This document shows, in pieces, positions 9,312 to 17,454 of a stretch of 64,000 bases of DNA. The notes under the pieces are model-generated. The model had not been told where the DNA came from. It was given only the letters and a program-made list of their open reading frames with translations, and did not search any database. The stretch is from Paenibacillus pabuli NBRC 13638 (lineage in GTDB: Bacteria; Bacillota; Bacilli; Paenibacillales; Paenibacillaceae), in assembly GCF_001514495.1 (NCBI RefSeq), contig NZ_BCNM01000005.1:248001-312000 (forward strand). The letters are read 5' to 3'. Every line of letters starts with the position of its first letter. Positions within the stretch are counted from its first letter, which is position 1. The translations under genes and the position numbers were made by a program.

Positions 9312-9869
9312 TTAATAACTGAGGTAATTGCTCTTTCCGGTATTCTCCTGCTGCTTCTGTTCAGGGGCACTTTTTGGGGATGGATCGTGTTCCTGCCTGC
9401 GGTTGTTCTCTGCCAATTCCAGCAGGGTATCCGAGAATCCCTCCAGATTCGCTATTATCTGCTCATAAAATTGGCTTTGCTGCTCCAACTCCTCCTTCGT
9501 AAAACCCTCAAACAGAAGCGTGATACATCGAGCACCGATATTACTGTTCCGAGCATACATCTCCCGCCCACTGGCAGTAATGTCCAGCAAAACCGTCCGG
9601 CGATCATCTTCCTTGCGTCTGCGAATCGTAAGCCCCTTTTTCTCCAGCTTGTCGGTTAAGGCTGTGATGGCACCTGAAGTGAAATCCAGTTGTTCAGCCA
9701 AATCCCCCAATCGCTGTTCTCCCTCACGAATGATTTTGTGCAGAATGAGCATACCGGGCAGGCTTATGCCTTCCACGGATATGCGATCTCGTTCTTTCAC
9801 AAATCGTCTGACCATTTTGCGAAATAACCAATCTGTCTTCTCCAGCGCTTCCCAATCTCTATCGCTCAT
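9312..9869 (-). CDS. MarR family transcriptional regulator
   Basis: A 185-residue DNA-binding protein with a winged helix at about residues 35-105 (LGDLAEQLDFTSGAITALTDKLEKKG, then RRKEDDRRTVLLDIT, the wing). The tail after residue 155 is a charged, Gln-rich extension. It is the first gene of the operon that continues into the arylsulfotransferase and importer, with 52 bases between it and the next start. MarR proteins respond to small aromatic ligands, which fits an aryl-sulfate operon. AAGGAGGAAGGA precedes the ATG. Control of this operon is inferred from position and from a palindrome just downstream of its promoter. Confidence 0.9.
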   Translation of the reverse strand: MSDRDWEALEKTDWLFRKMVRRFVKERDRISVEGISLPGMLILHKIIREGEQRLGDLAEQLDFTSGAITALTDKLEKKGLTIRRRKEDDRRTVLLDITASGREMYARNSNIGARCITLLFEGFTKEELEQQSQFYEQIIANLEGFSDTLLELAENNRRQEHDPSPKSAPEQKQQENTGKSNYLSY

Positions 9870-9907
9870 TCCTTCCTCCTTATCTGCTGAAATGTCATAA
9901 CCATACG

Positions 9908-9957
9908 AAAAAAGGCCCCCGAGGACATTCCATAGTGGAGTAGTCCCGGGAGCCTTT
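9908..9957 (-). terminator. Terminator-like hairpin inside the marR operon leader
   Basis: On the minus strand AAAGGCTCCCGGGAC pairs with GTCCTCGGGGGCCTTT across a 16-base loop and is followed by TTTTTT. It lies between the promoter at 10032-10059 and the marR start, so it would stop leader transcripts before the operon unless antitermination occurs. Confidence 0.7.
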
Positions 9958-9980
9958 GGTGGTCCAATCAGCTCGGTTCA

Positions 9981-10029
9981 GTTCAATTATTTCACTGTTC
10001 ATTTAATGAGTGTTAAATTAATTGAGTTC
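9981..10029. promoter_or_regulatory. Large imperfect palindrome downstream of the marR promoter, candidate operator
   Basis: About 49 bases of AT-rich imperfect dyad centred near 10005 (left GTTCAATTATTTCACTG, right AGTGTTAAATTAATTGAGTTC). It begins just after the -10 element, where a MarR-type repressor would block transcription; the RNA could also fold here. Confidence 0.5.
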
Positions 10030-10031
10030 AT

Positions 10032-10059
10032 CATATAACCTACTAACCCAACCTGTCAA
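10032..10059 (-). promoter_or_regulatory. SigA-type promoter of the marR-arylsulfotransferase-ABC operon
   Basis: Minus-strand -35 TTGACA (10054-10059) and -10 TATATG (10032-10037) with a 16-base spacer. The leader to the marR start is about 150 bases. Apart from this promoter, the palindrome and the hairpin, nothing else is seen in 9870-10189. Confidence 0.65.
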
Positions 10060-10189
10060 GTGTGTATTACAATATTAATTTACCTCCCCATGTCCATGAG
10101 GTTTGGAATAACTTATCCGTTTTTAAGTTTCACTTCAGCTTTCCCGGTTACACTATTCTCAGAATGACACATGAAATGAGGGTATACCA

Positions 10190-10597
10190 ATGAACATGAA
10201 ACGCGTAATAATTGTAGGAACAGTGATAGTGACCATGTCCTTCGCCGGAACGGCCTGGGGTAAATCGGCCATCTCCCCCATACCGCTAGCCAAATGGTCC
10301 ATCGTTAATATAGATACCAAGGACGGAAGTGGGGACGAGTTATTAAGCGCTCTTAATCAAGCGTCAGAAGATGACTTGGTTCAGGATCTTTACGTTGGCA
10401 AATCACTAAGAACGATTGCGGAAGAGAATGGTGGGGATTTCAACGAGGTCGTGGCTCTACAGGTAAGGCAGCTTAGGGAGCAATTGGATCAGCGTCTGGT
10501 AAATGGAAATATTAGCCTCGAGCAGCACGCGGCACAGATGAATGAACTGGAATCGTTGGTAACGGAAAGTGCCAATACAGCCTACAACTTGGTGTAA
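10190..10597 (+). CDS. Small secreted protein of unknown function
   Basis: 135 residues beginning with a signal peptide (MNMKRVIIVGTVIVTMSFAG, cleavage likely after TAWG near residue 24). The mature part is acidic and helical, with no cysteines and no enzymatic motif. The segment LYVGKSLRTIAEENGGDFNEVV resembles a helix-turn-helix-like repeat, and the end ISLEQHAAQMNELESLVT recalls short helical units of exported Paenibacillus proteins. It stands alone, divergent from the marR operon. I do not recognise the family; a role in the envelope is only suggested by the signal peptide. Confidence 0.75.
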   Translation: MNMKRVIIVGTVIVTMSFAGTAWGKSAISPIPLAKWSIVNIDTKDGSGDELLSALNQASEDDLVQDLYVGKSLRTIAEENGGDFNEVVALQVRQLREQLDQRLVNGNISLEQHAAQMNELESLVTESANTAYNLV

Positions 10598-10708
10598 GAT
10601 CCGCAATCCCGCATGTCCTCCGGCCGAAATGACGGCATAGCAAAAAGGAGCGTATATCCGCCCCCTCGCCTAATTCATATTCACTGAAAGCAGTTGGAAC
10701 TATGTTGC

Positions 10709-11341
10709 TTATTGTGCAGCCCCAATCGTGCATTTACTTAAGGATTCGCCGCCCCAGGCCAGTTCAAGCACATCTCCTGCTACGGTTGGTCCAACGCCTT
10801 CTGGTGTCCCTGTAAAGATGACATCTCCAGGCCCCAGGCCGTAATGATGACCTACATAATTTACAATGTCCTGGAGGCTGAAGATCATGTTACGAATGTT
10901 CCCCCGTTGGACTTCGACACCATTCTTGGTGAGTGTAAAGTCTTTCTCAAGAAGTGCCTGAGCCCCCGGAAATGTCTGGAATGCCGTAACCGGAGCCGAG
11001 TTCCTGAACCCTTTGGCTGCTGTCCACGGATGGCCCTTTTTCTTGATGACCGTCTGTACATCACGTAATGTAAAATCAATGCCAAACGCATACGCATCAA
11101 CCAATTCATCCACAGCCATACCCGGCTCATAACTTCGGCCGATTAGCACGACCAGTTCAGCCTCATAATGCACTTCGCCCTTTGTCGCAGGCAATTGAAG
11201 CCTTTCACCGTTCAAGGGCACAACGGCATGAGAAGGCTTCATAAAGATCATCGGTTCATCTGGAACGGCATTGCCCAACTCTTCTGCATGAAGTTTATAA
11301 TTTCGTCCTACACAGTATACATTGCGAATGTTTGTCAGCAT
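10709..11341 (-). CDS. Fumarylacetoacetate hydrolase family protein
   Basis: A 210-residue cytosolic enzyme of the FAH fold. The N terminus VYCVGRNYKLHAEELG and the acidic metal-site region HYEAELVVLIG are typical, as are FTLRDVQ in the middle and GDVIFTGTPEGVGP near the end. Members cleave or decarboxylate 2-oxo/acylpyruvate compounds with Mg or Mn bound by Glu and Asp; acylpyruvase and oxaloacetate decarboxylase are the commonest assignments at this length. AAAGGTGG lies 10 bases before the ATG. It is followed by no obvious partner, so the substrate remains open. Confidence 0.88.
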   Translation of the reverse strand: MLTNIRNVYCVGRNYKLHAEELGNAVPDEPMIFMKPSHAVVPLNGERLQLPATKGEVHYEAELVVLIGRSYEPGMAVDELVDAYAFGIDFTLRDVQTVIKKKGHPWTAAKGFRNSAPVTAFQTFPGAQALLEKDFTLTKNGVEVQRGNIRNMIFSLQDIVNYVGHHYGLGPGDVIFTGTPEGVGPTVAGDVLELAWGGESLSKCTIGAAQ

Positions 11342-11443
11342 CGATGTACGACCACCTTTATCGAATTCATTAGCGTATATGGAGCATGTTCATCTTTTTA
11401 TTATATGGGTGCATATCATATTATCGCTATTCAAAAAATGGAG

Positions 11444-12196
11444 TTACGGCCGGAAAAATCGGCTGCTCGTCTCCTGAAAAGCCTGTTCCCATTCATCAGG
11501 CTTATTCGTACATAACATCAGCTCCGGGTCCATGGCCGCAAGCCGTTTCATGATGGTCTTGTCATCCACTGTCCAGGCCATGACCTGAATGCCTTCATCA
11601 CGCATCTCGCGCATCAGCGATTTGTCCACATTGGTGTACCCGATGGAGAGAAAACTGCATTTCATTTGTCGCAGCACTGCTGCAAGATCACCTGGCCGTG
11701 CATCAATGATCAAGCCTGTTTTGAATTCTGGAGCGAGCTTCTTGACTTCAACCAGAGCCGCAGGTTCAAACGAAGTGATCACCACATCATGCTGCATATG
11801 TCTCTTCCTTACCTCATGAATAACTGCTGCCGGAAGACCAGGGTACATGTCTCCTTGCGTTTTCAGTTCGATATTCAAACGAACTTTTCCACAGCAACGA
11901 TCCAACACTTCACTAAGAGCGGGAACTCGTTCGCCCTGATATGCCTTTCCTTTCCATGATCCCGCATCCAGCTGCTGTATTGCTGACCAGTCCGTCTCCC
12001 GAACAAGTCCTTTTCCATTGGTAGTCCGGTCAAAAGTAAAATCATGAATAACCACCGGGACACCATCACGCGACAGCTGTACATCCAGCTCCATCCATTG
12101 TACTTCGGGTTGTTCCATGGCAAGCAGAAATGCAGCCATCGTATTTTCTGGTGCAATGGACGAAAATCCACGGTGTGCTACACAAAGGTTGTTCAT
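11444..12196 (-). CDS. Glycerophosphodiester phosphodiesterase (GDPD family)
   Basis: 250 residues with the GDPD catalytic motifs AHRGFSSIAPENT near the N terminus, the metal ligands ELDVQ and HDFTFDRTTNG, and LNIELK in the middle; the late ITSFEP and VMAWTVDD segments also fit. It hydrolyses glycerophosphodiesters to glycerol-3-phosphate and an alcohol. No signal peptide is present, so it is cytosolic, unlike exported GlpQ. GGAGGAGATAGA precedes the ATG. The CapA-like gene upstream on the same strand ends 25 bases before, so they may be cotranscribed. Confidence 0.92.
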   Translation of the reverse strand: MNNLCVAHRGFSSIAPENTMAAFLLAMEQPEVQWMELDVQLSRDGVPVVIHDFTFDRTTNGKGLVRETDWSAIQQLDAGSWKGKAYQGERVPALSEVLDRCCGKVRLNIELKTQGDMYPGLPAAVIHEVRKRHMQHDVVITSFEPAALVEVKKLAPEFKTGLIIDARPGDLAAVLRQMKCSFLSIGYTNVDKSLMREMRDEGIQVMAWTVDDKTIMKRLAAMDPELMLCTNKPDEWEQAFQETSSRFFRP

Positions 12197-12221
12197 TCTA
12201 TCTCCTCCTCAAAAATATATT

Positions 12222-13634
12222 TTAACTTGGCGAAGCAACCCCGTTCGTATCAAAACGAATACCTGGGGAGAGCTGCGTCATCTGCTCCAGCAGCAGTTTG
12301 TTGGCTTCATCCAGCATCGGAATCGCTTGACCCAGTCCGGCCTCATATGGAATAACCTTCATGCTGCATTTGGCATCCGCGCTACAGTTGGCCTGAAATA
12401 CCGCTGTCTTCCACGTTTCCTCTGTCGTTGATTTTGAGAAAATAAAGTTGCCTGTGCTATATGCAATCCACTTGCCCTTGTAATACTCCACACCTTGCAG
12501 AACATGGGGATGCCCGCCAACGACCAAATCGGCCCCGGCATCTACAAATTCATGAGCCAGTCGGGTCTGGTCAGTATTCGGCGTGCTTACCCGCTCCTCT
12601 CCCCAGTGTGCAACAACAATGACCAGGTCAGCCTTTTGACGGGCTTCTTGAATGGCCTTGACTGCACCTGTGGAATCGTAAGCTTCCGCAACACCTGCCC
12701 GATTTCCATCCGCTTTCCAGCTCGCTTTGGGCACTACCCGACTGAAGCCTAGCAATGCAATCTTCATGCCTTTGCGCTCCAGATAAGCAGCTGAATAAGC
12801 CTCATTCTCGTTCATTCCCGCACCCGTATGCGCAATCCCGTATTCCTTGAGATACGCCAGTGTATCGACCAGACCTTCAACGCCTTGATCCAGGATATGA
12901 TTGTTGGCCAGATTTACCGCATCAAAACCCGCTGAAGCCATTGATGCAAGCGCTTTGGGCGAAGATTTGTACACATAGGTTTTATCAACTGCATCCGTCC
13001 CGCCAAGGGTTACAGGCGTTTCTAGGTTGCCGATCGTGAGATCATCGTTCTTGAACAGGCTTCCAAGCTTTGCAAAAGGATAGTCATACCCGTTTTTATC
13101 CAACAGTTCGGCAACTTTGCCCGAAAATTGGATATCTCCAACAAAGTTAATGGTTACATCCTTCGCAGAATCCGATGGTTTCGCTGCCCTTGCTTCGGCA
13201 CTCTCATTCTCTTTGGTGCTGGACGGAGTCGCATTCCCCGCCGGTTTTTTCGTTCCTGAATCCGCTTTCCCGGTAGTCTCAGAACCTCCGGCATCCGGTG
13301 TACTCACATCCGACTTATCATCGGAATTTCCGGTTGCCTGTTCGTCAGAACCGCTCGAATCTTCATCGGAAGTATGGTCTGGCTCCGAATTATTCGGATC
13401 AGGTGAATGAAGCGGATCTCCGCCTTTGGCATCGTCCTCCTTCACAGGCTCCTGATTCACAGCCGTTTCTTTGACCACCGGGTCTGTCTGCTGTTCCTGC
13501 ATACCCACTGCATAGTAGATACCGACGAGTCCAATGGCTGCAATCAATACCAGATTAATGATCCAGATCCGGCGTTTGCGAATGCGTTTTTCCTTTTTTT
13601 TCTGCACACTTCGTTTTGACCTTGGGGGATACAT
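12222..13634 (-). CDS. CapA family protein (membrane-anchored metallophosphatase-like)
   Basis: 470 residues. A very basic N terminus (RSKRSVQKKKEKRIRKRR) precedes one transmembrane helix at about 24-45, then a low-complexity linker of about 100 residues rich in S, D, E, T and K, then the CapA domain with INFVGDIQFSG, NLETPVT, VNLANNHILDQG, VVVAHWGEE and GGHPHVLQG. These are the metal-site motifs of CapA/PgsA proteins linked to poly-gamma-glutamate capsule formation. No other pgs/cap genes are nearby, so capsule production is not implied. The ATG at 13634 follows GAGGAG by six bases. The linker probably spans the cell wall. Confidence 0.87.
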   Translation of the reverse strand: MYPPRSKRSVQKKKEKRIRKRRIWIINLVLIAAIGLVGIYYAVGMQEQQTDPVVKETAVNQEPVKEDDAKGGDPLHSPDPNNSEPDHTSDEDSSGSDEQATGNSDDKSDVSTPDAGGSETTGKADSGTKKPAGNATPSSTKENESAEARAAKPSDSAKDVTINFVGDIQFSGKVAELLDKNGYDYPFAKLGSLFKNDDLTIGNLETPVTLGGTDAVDKTYVYKSSPKALASMASAGFDAVNLANNHILDQGVEGLVDTLAYLKEYGIAHTGAGMNENEAYSAAYLERKGMKIALLGFSRVVPKASWKADGNRAGVAEAYDSTGAVKAIQEARQKADLVIVVAHWGEERVSTPNTDQTRLAHEFVDAGADLVVGGHPHVLQGVEYYKGKWIAYSTGNFIFSKSTTEETWKTAVFQANCSADAKCSMKVIPYEAGLGQAIPMLDEANKLLLEQMTQLSPGIRFDTNGVASPS

Positions 13635-13761
13635 AGGCAACTCCTCTTCTTCACAGCAATCCTCATCATATTATATCAGGCATATTCTGGATTTCCATGA
13701 TTCCTTTGAACTGCAAGTATTGAAGAGTATAATTCACTTCCGTTTTTACGCTTTATGGTAG

Positions 13762-13808
13762 AAAAAAAGCCGTCTTTCCTGTAGAAAAACTCTACGATCG
13801 AGACAGCC
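13762..13808 (-). terminator. Intrinsic terminator of the hemEHY operon
   Basis: Minus strand GGCTGTCT...TAGA with matching CTAC...AAGACGGC arms, followed by TTTTTTTC; it begins 11 bases after the hemY stop. Confidence 0.85.
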
Positions 13809-13818
13809 ATGTACTTCA

Positions 13819-15243
13819 TTATTGTGCAATAATCCGCTGTGTCGCTTGAACCGACATCTCCTTCGCCTGTCTAATACAGTCAGGCAACCCAACACCTTCA
13901 TATCCAGCACCTGCGATGTATACCCCGGGCAATTTGCTGCCCAGTTCCTTCCGGAGTGCTGCAATGTGCTGCAGATGACCTACCGGATACTGCGGCATCG
14001 ATTTGCGAAGCCGGGTGATTTCCGAGAAGATCGGAACCGCTTCTACACCCATCGTTTCACGCAAGTCTTTGAGCACCAGATCCGTCAGTGCATCATCCGG
14101 GAGCTCCACATTTTGTTCGTCTCCCGAACGGCCGACATAGCAACGAAGCAGCACCTTGTCATCCGGGCTGGTGTGCAGCCACTTGGTTGATGTCCATGTA
14201 CATGCTGTAATATTGCGGCCTTCCTTGCGCGGAACGAGGAAACCTGATCCGTCAAAAACATGTTCGATATCTTTTTTCTCAAAAGCAAGTACCACATTTG
14301 CTACCGATACGTAATTGATTGCATCTAGAGCTGCTGTATCCACATGGGGTTGCAGCAGTTCGGAGGCAACATACGTAGGCACGGTAATGACAACATCATC
14401 CGCTTCAAGCTGCTCTCCGTCATTCAGTTGAATGCTGTATCTGGCCTGATCCCCAGACAGAACCTCCAGCGATTGTACGGAAGTATTCAGACGCTGATCT
14501 ACATCCTGCAATTCATGTACAAGGGCGTGAACAAGGCTCTGCAAGCCTTGGCGGAAGTTTAGAAAAGCACTTCTCTTCGTCCCTGTATGAGTCTCTGCCG
14601 GTTTGCGGCCTGTCATCATTCCCCGAATCAAACTGCCGTAATCCCGCTCCACTTCCCCGAATTGCGGGAAGGTGGCCTGAAGACTCAATCGCCGCATATC
14701 ACCTGCATAGATACCTGCAAGCAACGGCTCAGTCAGGTTTTCCAGCACTTCCGCTCCAAGGCGGCGCTCAATCATATAGCCGAGCGACTCATCCTCTGTA
14801 GTACGACGGGGAGGGATGACAAAATCCATTAATGCCCGCAGCTTGCCTGCCGGAGATACAAGACCGCTTCTCAGAAATGGTCTCAACTCTGTCGGAATAC
14901 CGAGAACGAGTCCTGCCGGCATGGGGTGTAACTTGCCACGCTGCATGATGTACGTTTTTTTGGATTCGGGATTCTGACTGACCAGTTCATGGTCTATTTC
15001 CAGCTCTTTAGCCAAGTCAATCATCGCCGTTTTGCGGGCAAGGAAAGAATCGGGTCCTTTCTCAATGACGAACCCATCGCGGTGCAGCGTCTCAATCATG
15101 CCACCCATGGAAGAACTCTTCTCGACCAAGGTTATTACAGGCTCAATCCCTGCTTCCCGGTAGTGCTTTCGAATATAAAATGCCGCGCTCAGGCCGGTCA
15201 GACCTCCGCCAACGACAACAACACGACGTTTAGGGTCTTCCAT
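13819..15243 (-). CDS. hemY: Coproporphyrinogen III / protoporphyrinogen oxidase
   Basis: A 474-residue FAD enzyme. The dinucleotide fold VVVVGGGLTGLSAAFYI opens the protein and VEKSSSMGGMIETL follows; the end carries PGVYIAGAGYEGVGLPDCI, the FAD-closing motif. In Firmicutes this enzyme (HemY/CgoX) oxidises coproporphyrinogen III to coproporphyrin III in the coproporphyrin-dependent haem route. The ATG at 15243 overlaps the ferrochelatase stop as TAATG, which implies coupled translation; an upstream in-frame start eight codons earlier would overlap the previous gene more. It is the third gene of hemE-hemH-hemY. Confidence 0.95.
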   Translation of the reverse strand: MEDPKRRVVVVGGGLTGLSAAFYIRKHYREAGIEPVITLVEKSSSMGGMIETLHRDGFVIEKGPDSFLARKTAMIDLAKELEIDHELVSQNPESKKTYIMQRGKLHPMPAGLVLGIPTELRPFLRSGLVSPAGKLRALMDFVIPPRRTTEDESLGYMIERRLGAEVLENLTEPLLAGIYAGDMRRLSLQATFPQFGEVERDYGSLIRGMMTGRKPAETHTGTKRSAFLNFRQGLQSLVHALVHELQDVDQRLNTSVQSLEVLSGDQARYSIQLNDGEQLEADDVVITVPTYVASELLQPHVDTAALDAINYVSVANVVLAFEKKDIEHVFDGSGFLVPRKEGRNITACTWTSTKWLHTSPDDKVLLRCYVGRSGDEQNVELPDDALTDLVLKDLRETMGVEAVPIFSEITRLRKSMPQYPVGHLQHIAALRKELGSKLPGVYIAGAGYEGVGLPDCIRQAKEMSVQATQRIIAQ

Positions 15244-16193
15244 TACACATCCGATCCTTGCTGCCATTGGCCAATTATGACATCACTTAACGTTTCCATG
15301 TAAAGCGGATCGCTATTGAGGGAATCAATACGCATGAGACGCATGTCGATCTCTTTGGCAATCGCTTTGGCTTCAATATCAAGATCATAGAGCACTTCCA
15401 GATGATCCGATACGAATCCAATCGGTGCTACAAGCACATCTTCAACCTGTTCACGAGCAAGATCCTGAAGGGTGTCCAGAATATCAGGGCCAAGCCATGG
15501 CTCTGCTGTCCGACCTGCACTTTGCCAAGTGAACTGCCAGTTGGTAATCCCTAAACGGGAAGCAATAACTTCCGAAGTCTCCAGCAGCTGCTGCGGATAT
15601 GGATCACCGATATCCACAATTCGTGCAGGCAAACTATGTGCACTGAACAGTACGCGTACATCCCCGCGTTTGGCTCCAGCTTCCTCGAACTCATCCAATT
15701 TGGCACGAACACGGGTGGATAGAGCCTGGATCAATTTCGGGTGCAGATGGTAACTTTCAACGAAAGACATCTGGATACCCAGTTCTTCCGCTTTCTCGCG
15801 AGCACGTTTGATGTAGCTGCCCACACTCATCGTGGAGAAATGCGGTGCAAGCACGATACCTATTGCGGTCTGAATCCCATCCTTCGCCATTTGTTCCACG
15901 CCATCCTCAATAAACGGATACGCATGCTTTAACCCCTGGTAACAACGGAATTCAACCTCATTGGAACGTTCATCCCTGTTTAACGTCTCCTGAAGGGCCT
16001 TAACCTGATTATCCGTGTTTTCTCGAAGAGGGAATACGCCCCCTACAATCGCCTCATATCGGTCAGTCAGTTCTTTCAATTGTTCCGGCTCAGGCGGACG
16101 CCCTCTCCGGATATGTGTGTAATACGCTTCAATACTTTCCATATTCTCAGGTGTGCCATACGACATCACCAGTACACCTACCGTATTAGTCAT
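15243..16193 (-). CDS. hemH: Ferrochelatase (coproporphyrin ferrochelatase)
   Basis: A 316-residue soluble chelatase that inserts Fe(II) into the porphyrin. It begins VGVLVMSYGTPENMESIEAYYTHIRRGRPP, the family start, and holds the active-site His in LFSAHSLPARIVDIGDPYP and the acidic VAPIGFVSDHLEVLYDLDIE segment. In this lineage the substrate is coproporphyrin III. The ATG at 16193 overlaps the end of hemE by eight bases and the stop overlaps the hemY start, so the three genes are tightly coupled. No Fe-S Cys cluster is seen, as expected for Bacillales enzymes. Confidence 0.96.
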   Translation of the reverse strand: MTNTVGVLVMSYGTPENMESIEAYYTHIRRGRPPEPEQLKELTDRYEAIVGGVFPLRENTDNQVKALQETLNRDERSNEVEFRCYQGLKHAYPFIEDGVEQMAKDGIQTAIGIVLAPHFSTMSVGSYIKRAREKAEELGIQMSFVESYHLHPKLIQALSTRVRAKLDEFEEAGAKRGDVRVLFSAHSLPARIVDIGDPYPQQLLETSEVIASRLGITNWQFTWQSAGRTAEPWLGPDILDTLQDLAREQVEDVLVAPIGFVSDHLEVLYDLDIEAKAIAKEIDMRLMRIDSLNSDPLYMETLSDVIIGQWQQGSDV

Positions 16194-17250
16194 TAGTAAC
16201 CGTCACCCCTGTCTTCAATGCTTCAGCAGAATATTCATGAATATACGCCGTAAGCTCTCTTAACTTATCCAGTGATGCTTCAGGAAATAGCCCATGCCCC
16301 AGATTGAAAATATAACCTGGCTCCTTGATGCCTTCATCAATAATTACTTTGGCTTGCTGCTTGATCAGATCCATCGGTGCAGTCAGCACATAAGGGTCCA
16401 AATTGCCTTGCACAGCAAACTTTCCACCCAGTCTTTTACGTCCCTCGGAAATCGATACTCTCCAATCCAGCCCAATCACATCGGCTTGCAGATCATGCAA
16501 GGTTGGCAGCAATTCACCAGAAGCTACACCCGGAAAATAAATTTTCGGTACATTCAAATCCGATAATTCGGTAAAGATACGAGTAATCGTCGGCAACACA
16601 TACGTTCTAAAGTCGTTTGGCGAAAGCGCCCCTACCCAGCTGTCGAACAGTTGAAATGCCTTGCCACCGTTCGCAATGTGTGCACGGACATATGTAATCA
16701 CCATATCGCCCAGTTTTTGCATCAATTTATGCCACACTTCCGGTTCACTGTACATCATCGTTTTGGTCCGTATGTACCCTTTGGATGGTCGGCCTTCAAT
16801 CAAATAACTGGCAATCGTAAAAGGAGCACCAGCAAACGTGATCAGCGGAACATCCAGCTCCTTGTCCAGAATTCGGATCGTCTCCAGAATATGAGACAGA
16901 TCTCCTTCAACATCAATGGGACGCAAACGTTCCACATCTGCCGCTGTGCGGATTGGATTGTCTATCACCGGTCCAATATTTTTAACAATATCAAAATCTA
17001 TACCGAGAGAAGCAACCGGATTCATAATATCGGAATACAAAATAGCCGCATCCACACCGAGTTTACGAACCGGCATGAGTGTAACTTCAGCTGCTAGCTC
17101 AGGTTGACGGCAAATTTCGAGCAAAGAATATTTTTCCTTAACCTTGCGATATTCGGGATCATAACGCCCAGCCTGACGCATGTACCACACAGGAACACGG
17201 TCCACCTGCTGTTTGAAGCTGGCTTGAATCAGACGATCATTATAGCTCAT
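16186..17250 (-). CDS. hemE: Uroporphyrinogen decarboxylase
   Basis: A 354-residue cytosolic enzyme that removes four carboxyl groups from uroporphyrinogen III to give coproporphyrinogen III. Diagnostic segments are PVWYMRQAGRYDPEY near the N terminus, AAILYSDIMNP with the catalytic Asp, and FAVQGNLDP and FNLGHGLFPEA near the end. The ATG at 17250 follows GGAGGCTTCTTAC; the longer TTG start at 17265 overlaps the ribosome binding site and is rejected. It is the first gene of hemE-hemH-hemY. Confidence 0.96.
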   Translation of the reverse strand: MSYNDRLIQASFKQQVDRVPVWYMRQAGRYDPEYRKVKEKYSLLEICRQPELAAEVTLMPVRKLGVDAAILYSDIMNPVASLGIDFDIVKNIGPVIDNPIRTAADVERLRPIDVEGDLSHILETIRILDKELDVPLITFAGAPFTIASYLIEGRPSKGYIRTKTMMYSEPEVWHKLMQKLGDMVITYVRAHIANGGKAFQLFDSWVGALSPNDFRTYVLPTITRIFTELSDLNVPKIYFPGVASGELLPTLHDLQADVIGLDWRVSISEGRKRLGGKFAVQGNLDPYVLTAPMDLIKQQAKVIIDEGIKEPGYIFNLGHGLFPEASLDKLRELTAYIHEYSAEALKTGVTVTND

Positions 17251-17288
17251 GTAAGAAGCCTCCAATAGTTTTTGGACTCATAATTAAC

Positions 17289-17317
17289 ATTATGCCCTTT
17301 TTGAAGAGCGGTAACAA
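17289..17317 (-). promoter_or_regulatory. Promoter of the hemEHY operon
   Basis: Minus-strand -35 TTGTTA (17312-17317) and -10 CATAAT (17289-17294) with a 17-base spacer, about 40 bases before the hemE start. Confidence 0.55.
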
Positions 17318-17389
17318 CCACGTGTCGATCTGTTCCGATGACAATACTATGACATTCCTTACATCCCCTCATCCATATGCAAATTATGT

Positions 17390-17395
17390 TATAAT
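17390..17395 (+). promoter_or_regulatory. -10 element of the MFS transporter gene
   Basis: A perfect TATAAT preceded by ATG-rich sequence lies 60 bases before the TTG start. The -35 region is weak. Confidence 0.45.
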
Positions 17396-17454
17396 GAAAG
17401 AATCGATTTTTTTTCAAACGTTGCAGAAACGATCGGAAAGGAAGTGAAAGCACT

